Shown here one piece after another: positions 37,572 through 48,575 of a stretch of DNA of 59,313 nt; within the stretch, counting starts at the first letter, position 1; each line of letters starts with the position of its first letter. Below the pieces are notes generated by a model. The model was not told where the DNA came from, searched no databases, and saw nothing but the letters and a program-made list of their open reading frames with translations. Origin of the DNA: Chlamydiota bacterium (GTDB lineage Bacteria; Chlamydiota; Chlamydiia; Chlamydiales; Parachlamydiaceae). Made by a program: the position numbers and the translations under genes. Location of the stretch: assembly GCA_013287815.1 (NCBI GenBank), contig JABDDC010000009.1, positions 1-59,313 of the forward strand, in the 5' to 3' direction.

Positions 37572-38423
37572 ATGGATAATAATGATAAACAGACAGAAGA
37601 GCAAAGAACTCTTCAAGAAAAGATTGCCCATGATACATTGGAGCGTTATTCAGGATCACCTATTGCCGATTTCCAGCCTTACGTGCTGATCACAAACTTT
37701 TCCAAGTATGTCCGCTATTTCGCAGAAAGCCGCAATGTGCCAATTATCGAGGGGTCGACGTTCCAAGTGGCCCATTCACCGGCGGAGAGGGTTTCTATAC
37801 TGGATTTTAAGATCGGCTCTCCGGCCGCCGCTCTAGTGGCGGATTTGCTGGCGTTTCTACCGATTCGCGCGACGCTCCTTCTTGGGATGTGCGGTGGACT
37901 CCGCAGACACTATCAGATCGGTGAGTACTTTGTTCCTGTGGCCAGTATCAGGGGAGAGGGAACGTCTGATTTCTATTTCCCAGCTGAAGTACCCTCACTA
38001 GCAAATTTTCTCGTGCAAAAAATTGTGACAAACGTTTTAGATGAAGAAAATACTCCCTATCATGTAGGGATCACCCATACGACTAACAAAAGGTTTTGGG
38101 AGTTTGATAATGAATTTGCCAATAAGCTGAAGGCGACCAGGCCGCAAGCCATTGAGATGGAGTGTGCGACGTTGTTTATTGCTGGATACAGCCACAAGCT
38201 CCCCTTGGGGGCATTGCTGCTGATATCTGACTTGCCGCTGATGCGTGATGGGATCAAGACCAAGAAGAGTTCAGAGAACGTCTTCAATACCTATACTGGA
38301 GAGCATGTGGAAAAGGGAGTGAGGATTATGGGTTCTATTGATGAGGCTTTGAAAAAAGAAGCTAAAGGGATTTTTAGAGGTAGCAGAAAAAGATTTGAGA
38401 GCACATTGTCAGATCTAACATAG
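37572..38423 (+). CDS. amn: AMP nucleosidase
   Basis: 283 aa. PNP/UDP-type nucleosidase fold with LLLGMCGGL, the substrate segment AIEMECATLFIAGY and LISDLPLMRDGIKTKKS. It splits AMP to adenine and ribose 5-phosphate. It matches chlamydial amn (CT751 from memory) and lacks the longer N-terminal domain of E. coli Amn. Last of a small operon with the zinc-ribbon gene. Confidence 0.9.
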   Translation: MDNNDKQTEEQRTLQEKIAHDTLERYSGSPIADFQPYVLITNFSKYVRYFAESRNVPIIEGSTFQVAHSPAERVSILDFKIGSPAAALVADLLAFLPIRATLLLGMCGGLRRHYQIGEYFVPVASIRGEGTSDFYFPAEVPSLANFLVQKIVTNVLDEENTPYHVGITHTTNKRFWEFDNEFANKLKATRPQAIEMECATLFIAGYSHKLPLGALLLISDLPLMRDGIKTKKSSENVFNTYTGEHVEKGVRIMGSIDEALKKEAKGIFRGSRKRFESTLSDLT

Positions 38424-38430
38424 TGAAATT

Positions 38431-39552
38431 ATGACAAATACAGAAAAAAGTAAAAAGATCATCCCTTGGTACTACAACAAGTTCTTCAAGTATACTACCG
38501 GCATACTGTTAATTTTGCTGATTGTTTTTGTTTTTTATCAGGTCGCATTTCTTCTTTATCCGCTTTTTAATTTTGTTTCGAGTCTTTTTGCCCCTCTGGC
38601 CATCTCCCTAGTGTTTTACTATATGCTCAGGCCATTAGTTAATAAGTTAGAAGAATATAACGTGCCTAGAGTTGTGACCATTCTTGTCTCCTATGTCATC
38701 ATTGCAGTGATTTTAGCCCTTTTCTTTGTCTATGTCGGCCCAATGCTTGCTGATCAGGTCAAAGCCATTGCTGACACTACAGTTAAATCAATTGAGCAGA
38801 TGCAAACAAATTCGAATTTTACAGCAGATAACCTGGAAATGAAGATTCAATATGCTGTAGAAGAAAGAATGATGGCTGTGGCTAAACAAGTGACCGTTTC
38901 TTTAAGTCAAAACTTACTGACGATCTTTGGATATATCACTCATATTGCCGCAATTTTGGCCGTCATTCCATTCATTGTTTTTTATCTTTTGAAGAGCGGG
39001 GAAGATTTTACCGCCGACTTCCTTGACCATATGCCGGAAGACTACACTAAGGAGGTAAAAAAGATCCTTAGGAATATCGATACTACGCTAGCAAATTTTA
39101 TCACGGGTATTGTCACAGTATCTAGCATCGTTGGATTGCTCTTATTCATTGGATATTTAATTATTGGATTGGACTATGCCCTTATTCTTGCAGTGATTGC
39201 CATTATCTTTATGACCATCCCGTTTTTGGGGCCTTTATTGGCGATTGCCCCTGCATTGCTGGTAGGTATCACCATGAGTAATTATATGTTAATTAAGGTG
39301 GCCATTGTCTTTATCATTGTGCAGCAGATAGAAGCTAATTTCCTTTCACCCCAAATTTTAGGACACCGGCTGCACATCCACCCCCTTACACTTATCCTTG
39401 TATTGCTGGCAGCAGGTACCCTTTATGGCCTAGTGGGACTATTATTGGCGACACCAGGATATGCTGTCCTGAAGGTGCTTGTCGTTAACCTGTTCAAGAT
39501 CTATGAACTCAGGTACCCCACCATTCAGAAAAGGCTCTCAGAAACATCTTAA
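38431..39552 (+). CDS. AI-2E/PerM-family membrane transporter
   Basis: 373 aa with about eight membrane segments. It has typical family parts: an N-terminal hairpin (about 18-65), a middle amphipathic region (about 100-160) and a C-terminal core containing FLGPLLAIAPALLVG and the conserved FLSPQILGHRLHIHPLTLIL. Members move small molecules or ions (some quorum signal, some Na+/H+). Starts 7 bp after amn. Its last 70 bp are duplicated at 41037-41110. Confidence 0.87.
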   Translation: MTNTEKSKKIIPWYYNKFFKYTTGILLILLIVFVFYQVAFLLYPLFNFVSSLFAPLAISLVFYYMLRPLVNKLEEYNVPRVVTILVSYVIIAVILALFFVYVGPMLADQVKAIADTTVKSIEQMQTNSNFTADNLEMKIQYAVEERMMAVAKQVTVSLSQNLLTIFGYITHIAAILAVIPFIVFYLLKSGEDFTADFLDHMPEDYTKEVKKILRNIDTTLANFITGIVTVSSIVGLLLFIGYLIIGLDYALILAVIAIIFMTIPFLGPLLAIAPALLVGITMSNYMLIKVAIVFIIVQQIEANFLSPQILGHRLHIHPLTLILVLLAAGTLYGLVGLLLATPGYAVLKVLVVNLFKIYELRYPTIQKRLSETS

Positions 39553-40039
39553 AAAGCCGATATGAGTACTTAAGAGAATTAGGCTTGTTGTCTATTCTCA
39601 AAGGCTTGGTACAATGGTTTGATGAGCTGATCATTTCCTAAGTAATACTCTGAAAGTTTGATAATATTATCATAAAATAGTTTCTTGTGCTCTCATTTGT
39701 CATATAACCATATCTTGTCTACAAGAGTGATAATTTCTGACGTCGATTGATCGCCGGTAGTCAGAGTTACCTGTTCGCTCAGCCGCTGCTGGCGCAATTC
39801 CGAAAAAAATACCAAGGGATGTCTCATTACCTGAATGAAAAAAGTGGTCGCTTATGGTGTGCCACCTAAGCGCTTGCAATTCCCTACGGGATCTATGATG
39901 TTGAATGTGTTATGAATGAATCCAACCGACTTTTGCGCTCATAGATAATTTGCATTGATTTAATACCCATTTTTGCTAAACTCGATTTCCAATAACTCGA
40001 ACAGATCGTCAACCTCATCGCCAAAGTGACAGCATCGCA
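39553..40039. other. Intergenic, nothing convincing
   Basis: About 490 bp with no supported gene. A short minus-strand frame (39960-40208) overlaps the SGNH start and is probably a shadow. Promoter elements for the SGNH gene are likely here but none is clear, and there is no good ribosome-binding site at 40040. Confidence 0.4.
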
Positions 40040-40768
40040 ATGAAAAAATATCGGTTATGTCTCTTTGTAGCAGCCAGCTTGATTTCACCATTTGTGATAG
40101 GTCAAGATGCTTCTTTTCCTTTGCTACAACATGCTGCTTCTGCGATTGCTCCAAAACCCCGTAAGGAAGCATTGAATTGGGAGAAACTTCACAAAAAGTA
40201 TGTGGCAAAGGCTCGTCGAGGCAGAATAGAAGTGTTGTTCATGGGCGATTCCATCACTTATGGTTGGCAGATTGAAGCAAGACCAATATGGGATGAATAT
40301 TTTGCTCCTTTGCATGCCGCCAATTTTGCCATTCCCGGAGATCGGATAGAAAATGTTCTTTGGCGCCTTCAAAATGGAGAGTTTAAGGGGATTAAACCAA
40401 AAGTAGTCGTGTTATTGATCGGGACCAACAACTGTGGTACTGACTCGGCTGAAAAGATTGCAGTCGGAATTAAAATGATCATAAATGAAATCCATGATAA
40501 AAGCCCCTCTACAAAAGTATTACTTTTGGGCATCTTTCCCCGAAATAAAGATTCGTTTCAGATGGTTAAAATTGAGAAGGCAAATGCTTTTCTCGCTAAA
40601 TATGATGACGGCAGGATGACACGCTTTATTAATATTAATGATGAGTTTTTTGGACCGGATGGTCAGGTGCAAGAAGATATTATGTTTGACTACCTGCATC
40701 TCACCGTAGAAGGGTATATGATCTGGGCCAACGCCATGCTGAAGACCTTGGAGGATATGCTACAGTGA
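40040..40768 (+). CDS. Exported SGNH/GDSL hydrolase
   Basis: 242 aa. Signal peptide 1-21 (FVIGQ). All four SGNH blocks are present: block I GDSIT with nucleophile Ser71; block II Gly100 in IPGDR; block III GTNN (128-131); block V DYLHLTVEGY with Asp217 and His220. Closest in pattern to PAF-acetylhydrolase-like esterases. It would remove acyl or acetyl groups from a lipid, glycan or peptide outside the cytoplasm. It and a broken HEPN gene lie between direct repeats, which suggests insertion. Confidence 0.9.
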   Translation: MKKYRLCLFVAASLISPFVIGQDASFPLLQHAASAIAPKPRKEALNWEKLHKKYVAKARRGRIEVLFMGDSITYGWQIEARPIWDEYFAPLHAANFAIPGDRIENVLWRLQNGEFKGIKPKVVVLLIGTNNCGTDSAEKIAVGIKMIINEIHDKSPSTKVLLLGIFPRNKDSFQMVKIEKANAFLAKYDDGRMTRFININDEFFGPDGQVQEDIMFDYLHLTVEGYMIWANAMLKTLEDMLQ

Positions 40769-40794
40769 CAACGCGTAACTAATCTTCAGAACTG

Positions 40795-41033
40795 TTACAA
40801 AATATTTATCAGTATATTTATCCATTTCCCGGAATTGGTTTTTTCCCTAACAAATTTTAAGATGCGCTTTGCTTTGATGATTGCATCATCTAATGCTTGT
40901 TTTTCTGGATTTAGTTCTGCATCTGGATAGCGAAAAGCAGTAAGTCTTCAGTAGCAAGTTTTTCAGATGCCCTAAGATCGCTTTCGGCTTTTGCCAGCCA
41001 TTGTTTATGGCTTTGCATACAGCATTTTACCAT
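40795..41033 (-). pseudogene. Broken HEPN-domain gene
   Basis: The reverse strand starts MQSHKQWLAKAESDLRASEKL at about 41018, then loses frame and resumes at TAFRYPDAELNPEKQALDDA ... ILKFVREK, ending at 40795. These are the two ends of a HEPN protein (typically beside MNT nucleotidyltransferases in toxin-antitoxin pairs). The middle with the RxxxxH catalytic motif is missing. No partner gene is present. Dead remnant. Confidence 0.8.
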
Positions 41034-41036
41034 CAT

Positions 41037-41110
41037 GTTCGACCTGTTCATGATCTATGAACTCAGGTATCCAACCATTCAGAAAAAGCTCTCAGAAACA
41101 TCGTAAAAAG
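41037..41110 (+). repeat. Duplicate of the 3' end of the PerM gene
   Basis: About 70 bp nearly identical to 39483-39556 (ACCTGTTCA.GATCTATGAACTCAGG ... CTCTCAGAAACATC.TAAAAAG), offset 1554 bp, in the same orientation. It ends exactly at the rhlE stop. The pair brackets the SGNH and HEPN genes. Confidence 0.92.
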
Positions 41111-42391
41111 CTACACCCTTGCTTTTTTATAACTATGAGTTGCGTCCCTTGTTGAATTCTGCTTATTCCTCATTCCTTGACCCTGATTTCTTGGAGGGCT
41201 TCTAGGGTCGCCTCTGGCTGTATTACGGCCATTGATGATTGGTTCGGCCTTAATGGAGGGATCGGGCTTATACTCAGGAATAATCACTTGTGGGATCTCG
41301 CACTTTAAGAGCCTTTCGATATCTTTAAGTAATTTGTGTTCATCAATGCAGACCAATGAAATGGCTTTTCCTTCATTACCGGCACGGCCTGTACGTCCGA
41401 TCCGGTGGACGTAGTCCTCTGGGACGTTAGGGAGGTCAAAGTTAACGACGTGAGGCAACTGGTTAATATCCAGCCCGCGTGCCGCAATATCGGTTGCCAC
41501 CAGGACGCGTACGCTACCTTTTTTGAAATCGGCCAAAGCTTTCGTACGGGCCCCCTGGGTCTTGTTACCATGGATAGCCGCAGAAGTGATTCCTGCACTG
41601 TCTAAGTGTTTAGAGAGACGGTTAGCGCCATGTTTAGTGCGCGTAAATACCAGTACCTGTTTCCAGTTTTCAGAGTTGATCAGATGTGTCAAGAGGGAGC
41701 TCTTGCGCTTGCTGTCGGTCGGATGAATGATCTGAGATACCCCTTCTGCGGTCGTATTGCGCTGCGCCACCTGAACCAGCTTGGGTGCCGTCAAGAAGTT
41801 AGCAGCCAGTTTTTTTATTTCATCAGAGAAGGTTGCGGAAAAGAGCAGGCTCTGTCGTTTCTTGGGAAGGATATTAAGAATTTTCCGGATATCGTGGATA
41901 AAGCCCATATCTAACATTCTGTCAGCTTCATCTAGTACGAGGACTTCGACTTGGGTGAGATCGACAGCTTTTTGACCCACAAGGTCAAGAAGGCGCCCTG
42001 GTGTAGCAACGAGGATATCAATCCCTTGTCGTAAGTGGCGAATTTGGTTATTGATGTTTACACCACCAAAGACGACAGCTGATTTCATTGAAAGGTACTT
42101 GCCATAGGCCTTGACGCTCTCTTCAACCTGGGCTGCCAATTCTCTGGTTGGTGTTAAGATGAGTGCACGCACCTTCTGGCTAGTGGCCCTTTTATTTTTA
42201 GATAATATTTGTAGTAACGGAAGGGTAAAACCGGCTGTTTTACCGGTTCCTGTTTGCGCACCGGCAAGCAGATCGCTTCCTTCTAAAACTAGCGGGATTG
42301 CCTGAATCTGTATAGGTGTGGGGACAGTATAGCCACTTTCAGCGACTGCACGGAGAAGCTCAGGGATAAGGTCAAATTGATTGAAAGACAT
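41111..42391 (-). CDS. rhlE: DEAD-box RNA helicase RhlE
   Basis: 426 aa. Q-motif TPIQIQAIP, motif I AQTGTGKT, Ia PTRELA, motif II DEAD, motif III SAT and motif [10 protein letters not shown] are intact. The C-terminal tail is basic and Asn/Arg-rich ([18 protein letters not shown]...), as in RhlE proteins. ATP-dependent RNA unwinding in ribosome assembly or mRNA decay. Confidence 0.93.
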   Translation of the reverse strand: MSFNQFDLIPELLRAVAESGYTVPTPIQIQAIPLVLEGSDLLAGAQTGTGKTAGFTLPLLQILSKNKRATSQKVRALILTPTRELAAQVEESVKAYGKYLSMKSAVVFGGVNINNQIRHLRQGIDILVATPGRLLDLVGQKAVDLTQVEVLVLDEADRMLDMGFIHDIRKILNILPKKRQSLLFSATFSDEIKKLAANFLTAPKLVQVAQRNTTAEGVSQIIHPTDSKRKSSLLTHLINSENWKQVLVFTRTKHGANRLSKHLDSAGITSAAIHGNKTQGARTKALADFKKGSVRVLVATDIAARGLDINQLPHVVNFDLPNVPEDYVHRIGRTGRAGNEGKAISLVCIDEHKLLKDIERLLKCEIPQVIIPEYKPDPSIKAEPIINGRNTARGDPRSPPRNQGQGMRNKQNSTRDATHSYKKARV

Positions 42392-42575
42392 AGATATATT
42401 CCTTTTTTGATTAACCTACCCAAATGAGTTAGATGGAATAGTCTAGGTTAGTATTTATTATGTAACTAGGTTAAATCGAATGAAATAAACATAAGAAACA
42501 GGGGTGGACTATAGCACCCCGAAAGTAGGATCATAGCATTTAAGTGATTAATAGTAAAGTATTTTTATGTTTTTT

Positions 42576-45500
42576 TTATGTTTTTTCCATCTCAGCAACG
42601 ACTTTCTTTTCCATTTCCTGCGGGGATTTGAATTTGGGCATGAGGATCTTGCGGATGATCGAATCCTTTCCTTTGTTCTTTTCGATGGTGAGGGAGATTT
42701 TTTCCTGTTTGAGCAGGGTAAATCCATGCCTTGCTGCGTAGACGCGGACACGTGTAAGGTGGTAGAGCCATTGCGCCGGCTCGGGAGGGGCGCCAAATCG
42801 GTCTTGCATCTCTTCCCAGATGGCGTCGACCTCTTCCCATGAGATCGATTCACCCAATCGTTGATAGACCTCCATGCGGAGGCTGACTTCGTTGACATAA
42901 GTATCTGGAAGGCGAGCATCGACCGAGAATTCGACCTTGGCATCTGAGATGATGCTAGGCACCTTTCCTTGCATCGTCTGGATGGTGCGTTTGAGCATTT
43001 TGCAGTAAAGATGGAATCCTATTGATGAGACATGGCCCGACTGCTCTGTGCCAAGGATATCGCCGGCGCCGCGTATTTCAAGATCGCGCATGGCTACTTT
43101 CATTCCGCCGCCGTAGCCGCCCGATTCAGCCAGTGCTTGCAGCCGCTTGCGCGATATCTCTGGCATTGAAACGGTACTGGGAACAAGGAAGTAAGCGTAG
43201 GCCCGACGGTTCCACCGTCCAACGCGGCCGCGCAGCTGGTAGAGGGATGCCAAGCCGAACTGGTCGGCGCGGTCGATCAGGATGGTGTTAGCGTTGGGGA
43301 TGTCGATACCGTTTTCAACAATGGTAGTGGCGATGAGAATGTCAGCGTGGCCATTCTTGAATGCATGGAAAGTAGCATCGATCTCATCAGCATGCATCTG
43401 TCCATGGGCTACCAGGACTCTGGCTTGTGGAAGAAGGTCTTTAACTCGAGTGGCTACAGAATAGATGGACTCGACACGGTTGTGAATGATAAAGGCTTGG
43501 CCATCGCGGGTCAATTCACGCATCAAGGCATTCTTTAAAGTAACATCCGTGAATTCGGTAATGATCGTTTTAATCGGTAGACGGTCCTGGGGCGGCGTAT
43601 TAATGACAGACATATCCCTGGCTCCGACGAGTGACATATAAAGGGTTCGTGGAATCGGTGTGGCGGATAAAGTAAGGCAGTCAACACCACCCTTGATTTT
43701 CTTGAGATGCTCTTTGGCTTTGACACCAAAGCGCTGCTCTTCGTCGATGATGACCAGGCCAAGGTCTTTGAATGTGACGTCGGTACTGATCAAACGGTGG
43801 GTGCCTATGACGATGTCGACCGAACCTGCAGCAATCCCTTCCAGGGTCTCTTTGATCTGTTTGCCGGAGCGGAAGCGGGACAAAACGCCTACATTGACAG
43901 GAAAGTTGCTCATTCGATCTGTAAAGTTATCAAAGTGCTGCATGGCTAAGACGGTGGTAGGGACTAGGACAGCAACTTGCTTCTGACCTTCCACAACAGC
44001 TTTAAAAGCTGCCCGCAATGCGACTTCAGTTTTCCCATAGCCCACATCTCCGCAAATCAGCCGGTCCATTGATTTATTCGACATCATATCTTGTTTGATG
44101 TTGGCTATGGCTTCGAGCTGGTCTTCTGTCTCGGAAAATGGGAATTCTTCTTCGAATTCGAGAAGTTCAGCCGTATCTGCAGGAAAGGCAAAACCTTCTT
44201 TGACGGAACGCTTGGCATAGGTCTGCAAAAGCTCGGCTGCATATCCAAGGATAGCCTTCTCGGTCGTTTCTTTGGTCTTCTTCCACCGACCGCTGCCTAA
44301 TGTATGCAATCTGGGGGACTCTTCGCTCGATCCGATATATTTTGTGATGAGGTGAGCCTGGTTTAATGGCACGTAAAGCTTGGAGTTTTCGGCATATTCG
44401 ATGGTGAAGAATTCGCTTGGAATGCCCAGGTGGTTGGGTCTCTTTTCGATACCTAAAAATTTACCAATTCCATTGTGGAAGTGGACGACCAGCTCGCCTG
44501 GTACCAGGTCATATGAATCGGAGGGGGTAGTATGGTAGGTGCTGCGCTGTTTTTGACGACGCAGTTTGTAGCGGTGGGTGATTTCAGTCAGAGGGAGGAC
44601 GACGATTTTTTGGTCCTGAGTCGCAAAGCCACTGGAAAGATAGCCTATATGATAGAAAGTCTGCTTTGGCAGGCGGATTTTGGCATCGAGAAGACGTTTA
44701 TGCAGATTTTCCTCTTCCAGTTCGCTCGAGCACAAGAAATGGAGGCGGGTGTCTTCATGACTTAGGACAGAAAGACGGTAGAGCAATTCATCGCCGGAAG
44801 GTTCGCCATCTTCTTGTGAGAATAAATAGTCACTGACAGTATTGAACAGGTGGTTCCATCTTTTTATCTTCCATTCGCGGTTGAACATTTGGAATATAAG
44901 CTGGTGGAACGACGTTTGTCTTGAATAATAGCCCGTCTTTTTTTGATCGAGTGCTTTGACTTCGCTCAGCTCTTCAATCGGTTTGGAGGACAGTAGGATT
45001 TTCTGCAGGGGGGCAAGCTGATCTAGAAAATCATCGATGGAGCTGAAGGCATGGTTCTTTCCCACCATATTGATGAGGGAAGCATACCTATCTTCTAATG
45101 ACAGCAGATCATCAAAAACAACGAGGGTATCGGGTCCTAAATAATCGAGAATAGAAGCTTGTTTGACATTTTGATTCAGCAGCTCCAATTCCACTGCCGG
45201 AGTGATTTCAATTAGATCGATTGGTTTGACCGATTTTTGCCCGATAGGATCATAAATACGCAGAGACTCGATGTCATCTCCCCAAAATTCTATTCTGAAT
45301 GGATCCGGCGATGAAACAGGAAAGACATCGATAATGCCGCCGCGAACAGCATACTCACCCTTGTCAGAAGCAACAGTTTTTTTTTGATAGCCCATTTCAG
45401 TAAGTTTATGAATGAAATCTTCGAAACCAATGGTTTGTCCCCGTTTCAAAGTGAGATAGAGATTTTTAAAAACCGATGGATGGATGAGTCTTTGCAGGCA

Positions 45501-45869
45501 GGCTTGCAGTCCGGTTAAGATGATGTGCGGCTCCGAAGAACTTTCAAGCTGCTTTAAAACTTTATACCTCTCTCCTACGATATCAGGACTGGGAGGAATA
45601 TTTTCTGAAGGCAAGGTCTCCCACGAGGGGAAGTCGACGACCGGGCGGTTGGTGAAAAGGCTGAAGTCATGGAAGAGGCGCACCTCCTCCTGGCTGCCGC
45701 CTGTCAGGATCAGGATATGCTTACCGGTGGCCTGCTGAGCCAGTGAAGCGACCAATCCTTTCGGGGAATTCCATAGCCCTTCGATCAAGATCGATTCCCG
45801 ATTGGTCAGCGCCTGCTGCAACTCAGCTATTCGCTCACTTTCTAATATTTCTTGGAGGATGTTAGGCAT
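42576..45869 (-). CDS. mfd: Transcription-repair coupling factor
   Basis: 1097 aa. N-terminal UvrB-like region (1-450), a CarD-like RNA-polymerase interaction domain (about 450-540: YDLVPGELVVHFHNGIGKFLGIE), then RecG-type translocase motifs (DVGYGKTEVALRAAF, DEEQRFGVK, TATPIPRTL, GRVGRW) and a C-terminal TRCF domain. It displaces stalled RNA polymerase and recruits UvrABC. The alaS gene lies only 3 bp upstream; mfd-alaS is the chlamydial order (CT748-CT749 from memory). Confidence 0.96.
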   Translation of the reverse strand: MPNILQEILESERIAELQQALTNRESILIEGLWNSPKGLVASLAQQATGKHILILTGGSQEEVRLFHDFSLFTNRPVVDFPSWETLPSENIPPSPDIVGERYKVLKQLESSSEPHIILTGLQACLQRLIHPSVFKNLYLTLKRGQTIGFEDFIHKLTEMGYQKKTVASDKGEYAVRGGIIDVFPVSSPDPFRIEFWGDDIESLRIYDPIGQKSVKPIDLIEITPAVELELLNQNVKQASILDYLGPDTLVVFDDLLSLEDRYASLINMVGKNHAFSSIDDFLDQLAPLQKILLSSKPIEELSEVKALDQKKTGYYSRQTSFHQLIFQMFNREWKIKRWNHLFNTVSDYLFSQEDGEPSGDELLYRLSVLSHEDTRLHFLCSSELEEENLHKRLLDAKIRLPKQTFYHIGYLSSGFATQDQKIVVLPLTEITHRYKLRRQKQRSTYHTTPSDSYDLVPGELVVHFHNGIGKFLGIEKRPNHLGIPSEFFTIEYAENSKLYVPLNQAHLITKYIGSSEESPRLHTLGSGRWKKTKETTEKAILGYAAELLQTYAKRSVKEGFAFPADTAELLEFEEEFPFSETEDQLEAIANIKQDMMSNKSMDRLICGDVGYGKTEVALRAAFKAVVEGQKQVAVLVPTTVLAMQHFDNFTDRMSNFPVNVGVLSRFRSGKQIKETLEGIAAGSVDIVIGTHRLISTDVTFKDLGLVIIDEEQRFGVKAKEHLKKIKGGVDCLTLSATPIPRTLYMSLVGARDMSVINTPPQDRLPIKTIITEFTDVTLKNALMRELTRDGQAFIIHNRVESIYSVATRVKDLLPQARVLVAHGQMHADEIDATFHAFKNGHADILIATTIVENGIDIPNANTILIDRADQFGLASLYQLRGRVGRWNRRAYAYFLVPSTVSMPEISRKRLQALAESGGYGGGMKVAMRDLEIRGAGDILGTEQSGHVSSIGFHLYCKMLKRTIQTMQGKVPSIISDAKVEFSVDARLPDTYVNEVSLRMEVYQRLGESISWEEVDAIWEEMQDRFGAPPEPAQWLYHLTRVRVYAARHGFTLLKQEKISLTIEKNKGKDSIIRKILMPKFKSPQEMEKKVVAEMEKT

Positions 45870-45872
45870 CCT

Positions 45873-48506
45873 TTAGCGCTTTATCTCTTGCATCAAATGT
45901 TGCCGCACAACCCTCAGCGCCTCGCCGAGCTTCTGTGGAGCCTTGCCGCCGCCTTGGGCAGAGTTTTGTTTGCCTCCTCCAGTCCCTTCAACAATCGGCA
46001 TCATGATTTTGAGCAGCTCATTAGCGGAGAATCCCTTTTTGACCAAGTCATCGGAGACGTTGGCCATCACCTGGCATTTATTAGGCATGACAGCGCCGAG
46101 GATGACAATGCCTGACTTCATCTTTTCACCAATGAGGTCCATGCACATTTTCAGCTCTTCAGCCGTAACCGGCACTTCAGCCAAGACCACCGGGATCTCT
46201 TGTGCTTTTTCCGACTGTTCGATGAGTCCCTGTACAAGGGATTGCATTTGATGCTTCTTCAAGTCTCTTAGTTCCTGAAGATAGGTTTTGTTTTCTTCGA
46301 GCAACTTTTCTATCCTGTCATGAACATGATGCTGGGTTGCTTTCACCGTTTCAGATATCTTTATAACGAGATTTTCATTATCCCTGTTCAATTGTTCTGC
46401 TTCCTCGCCGGTGACAGCTTCGATGCGGCGGACACCTGCGGCGATGCTGCTCTCTTTGGCAATGCGGAAAAGTCCAATGTTGCCTACGGAAGAAGTATGG
46501 GTACCGCCGCAAAGTTCCTTGGAGTAGTCGATGTCTACTACACGCACGGTAGAACCGTATTTTTCTCCGAAGAACTGTTTGATGTCATCGCGTTTCTGGA
46601 CCTCATCATATTTGACTTCGTAAGTTTTAACAGGAAGGTTTTCCCGGATCTTGCGATTAACCAGATCTTCAATTTTCCGGATTTCATCCAATGTTAAAGC
46701 TTTGTGATGGCTAAAATCGAAGCGGAGCCTTTGAGGATCAACGACTGATCCTGCTTGCTTGATATGTTCTCCCAAGACTTGATGAAGAGCCCAATGGAGC
46801 AAGTGGGTCGCGGTGTGGTTGTTGGCAATTTTTTGATGGCGTCCTTTATCAATCGTGGCTTTCAGCTTTTCGCCAACAGAGATCACCCCTTTTTCAAGAA
46901 CGCCATAATGGGTGATAACCCCTTTATAAGGCGATGTAGTGTCTTTAACTGTAAAATTCACTTTATCGTTGTTCAAAAAGCCGGTGTCACCTACCTGTCC
47001 GCCCATTTCAGCGTAGAATGGAGTCTCTGCCAGGATGATTAAACCTTCCTGTCCGGTTTTCATGTTCTGAGTAAACTCGCCGTCGATCACAATGCCGACA
47101 ATCTTGCTTTCGATGTCTTTATTTTGATAGCCGATAAATTTGGTCTCGCCATGCTTCTTGGCAAATTCGGCGAAGACATTTTCACCGGCAATTTGCTGCA
47201 CGTTTTTCTGAACGCTTCTGGAGCGTTCTTTAGCTTCTACTTCCAGCAGCTGATATTTGTTCTGGTCGACAGTTAGAGCAGAGTCCTTGGCAATTAACAG
47301 GATTTCTTCGATAGGGAGTCCATAGGTGTCTTTCAATTTGAAAGCGTCCTCCCCGCTGATAACCTTATCTGCTGCTTGGGCCTTGTCAATGACTTGACTA
47401 AGAATGTTGCCGCCTCGCTTTAAAGTGCGTTGAAAGGCTTCTTCTTCGATGGTCAAGATTTCGCTGATCCGCCCCTGTCCCTTGACAAGTTCAGGATAGT
47501 CGGATCCCATCTCACTGACGAGCCTTGGCAAAACATCGGCCAGGAAAGGTTTTTCCATGCCTAGCTGTCGCCCATAACGGACAGCGCGCCGCAGTACCTT
47601 TCGCAAGACATAGCCGCGGTCGACGTTGCTTGGTTGGACACCATCGGCAATGGCGAATGAAAGACAGCGCAGGTGGTCGGCTATCACCCTGAACGCAGCC
47701 GAACTGTCGCTATCGGCATGATAAGGTTTACCTGTGATTTTCTCGACTTGCGCAATTATCCCGCGCAGGACATCCGTTTCAAAGACGCTTTCTACTCCCA
47801 TCTTAAGGCTTATGACCCTCTCCAGGCCAGCTCCGGTGTCGATCGACGGCTTTGGCAACGGTTCGTTAAGTCCGGAAGGCTGTCTGTTAAACTGCATAAA
47901 TACCAGGTTCCAGTACTCGAGATAACGCTCTCCGGAGATGTCTTCAGATGGATTGCGCGCATCGCCAAATTTGTTTCCGCGGTCATAAAGCAATTCGGAG
48001 CATGGTCCACAGGGGCCGGTGTCGCCCATGGCCCAGAAATTCTCTTTTTCACCAAAGCGGGTGATCCTTTCAGCAGGAACATATTTAGTCCACATTTCAA
48101 AGGCCTCGTCATCGTCGCGGAAGACAGTCGGCCAGATGCCGTTGGGATCAAAGCCAAATATATCGGTAGAAATTTCCCAGGCAAATTGGATCGCTTCTTT
48201 TTTAAAGTAGTCGCCAAAGGAGAAGTTGCCGAGCATCTCGAAGAAGGTGAGGTGGCGCGAGGTATGGCCTACATTTTCCAGGTCATTATGTTTTCCACCG
48301 ACCCGGATACATTTTTGGCTAGTGGCCGCACGGGTATAGTCGCGATGGCTTTCGCCAAGAAAGACGTCCTTAAACTGATTCATTCCGGCATTATTAAACA
48401 AGAGGGTAGGATCGTCATGTGGAACGACGGAGGATGACGGAATGACAGCATGCTTATGCTTTTTAAAATAATCTAAAAATTGGCGGCGTATGATCTGCGT
48501 TGACAT
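45873..48506 (-). CDS. alaS: Alanyl-tRNA synthetase
   Basis: 877 aa. Catalytic domain with [23 protein letters not shown] and [15 protein letters not shown], an editing domain with [16 protein letters not shown] and [13 protein letters not shown], and a C-terminal oligomerisation domain ending in the Gly-rich [14 protein letters not shown]. All core motifs present. Translationally close to mfd. Confidence 0.97.
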   Translation of the reverse strand: MSTQIIRRQFLDYFKKHKHAVIPSSSVVPHDDPTLLFNNAGMNQFKDVFLGESHRDYTRAATSQKCIRVGGKHNDLENVGHTSRHLTFFEMLGNFSFGDYFKKEAIQFAWEISTDIFGFDPNGIWPTVFRDDDEAFEMWTKYVPAERITRFGEKENFWAMGDTGPCGPCSELLYDRGNKFGDARNPSEDISGERYLEYWNLVFMQFNRQPSGLNEPLPKPSIDTGAGLERVISLKMGVESVFETDVLRGIIAQVEKITGKPYHADSDSSAAFRVIADHLRCLSFAIADGVQPSNVDRGYVLRKVLRRAVRYGRQLGMEKPFLADVLPRLVSEMGSDYPELVKGQGRISEILTIEEEAFQRTLKRGGNILSQVIDKAQAADKVISGEDAFKLKDTYGLPIEEILLIAKDSALTVDQNKYQLLEVEAKERSRSVQKNVQQIAGENVFAEFAKKHGETKFIGYQNKDIESKIVGIVIDGEFTQNMKTGQEGLIILAETPFYAEMGGQVGDTGFLNNDKVNFTVKDTTSPYKGVITHYGVLEKGVISVGEKLKATIDKGRHQKIANNHTATHLLHWALHQVLGEHIKQAGSVVDPQRLRFDFSHHKALTLDEIRKIEDLVNRKIRENLPVKTYEVKYDEVQKRDDIKQFFGEKYGSTVRVVDIDYSKELCGGTHTSSVGNIGLFRIAKESSIAAGVRRIEAVTGEEAEQLNRDNENLVIKISETVKATQHHVHDRIEKLLEENKTYLQELRDLKKHQMQSLVQGLIEQSEKAQEIPVVLAEVPVTAEELKMCMDLIGEKMKSGIVILGAVMPNKCQVMANVSDDLVKKGFSANELLKIMMPIVEGTGGGKQNSAQGGGKAPQKLGEALRVVRQHLMQEIKR

Positions 48507-48575
48507 ATGTACCTTCTTTTATTAATGAAAAATCATTCTATCATAATTATCACGAAAAAATAAAGAACAAGAGGA

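Noticed and set aside
39960-40208. Minus-strand ORF upstream of the SGNH gene
   Set aside because: Overlaps the signal peptide region of the SGNH gene on the other strand and matches no family.
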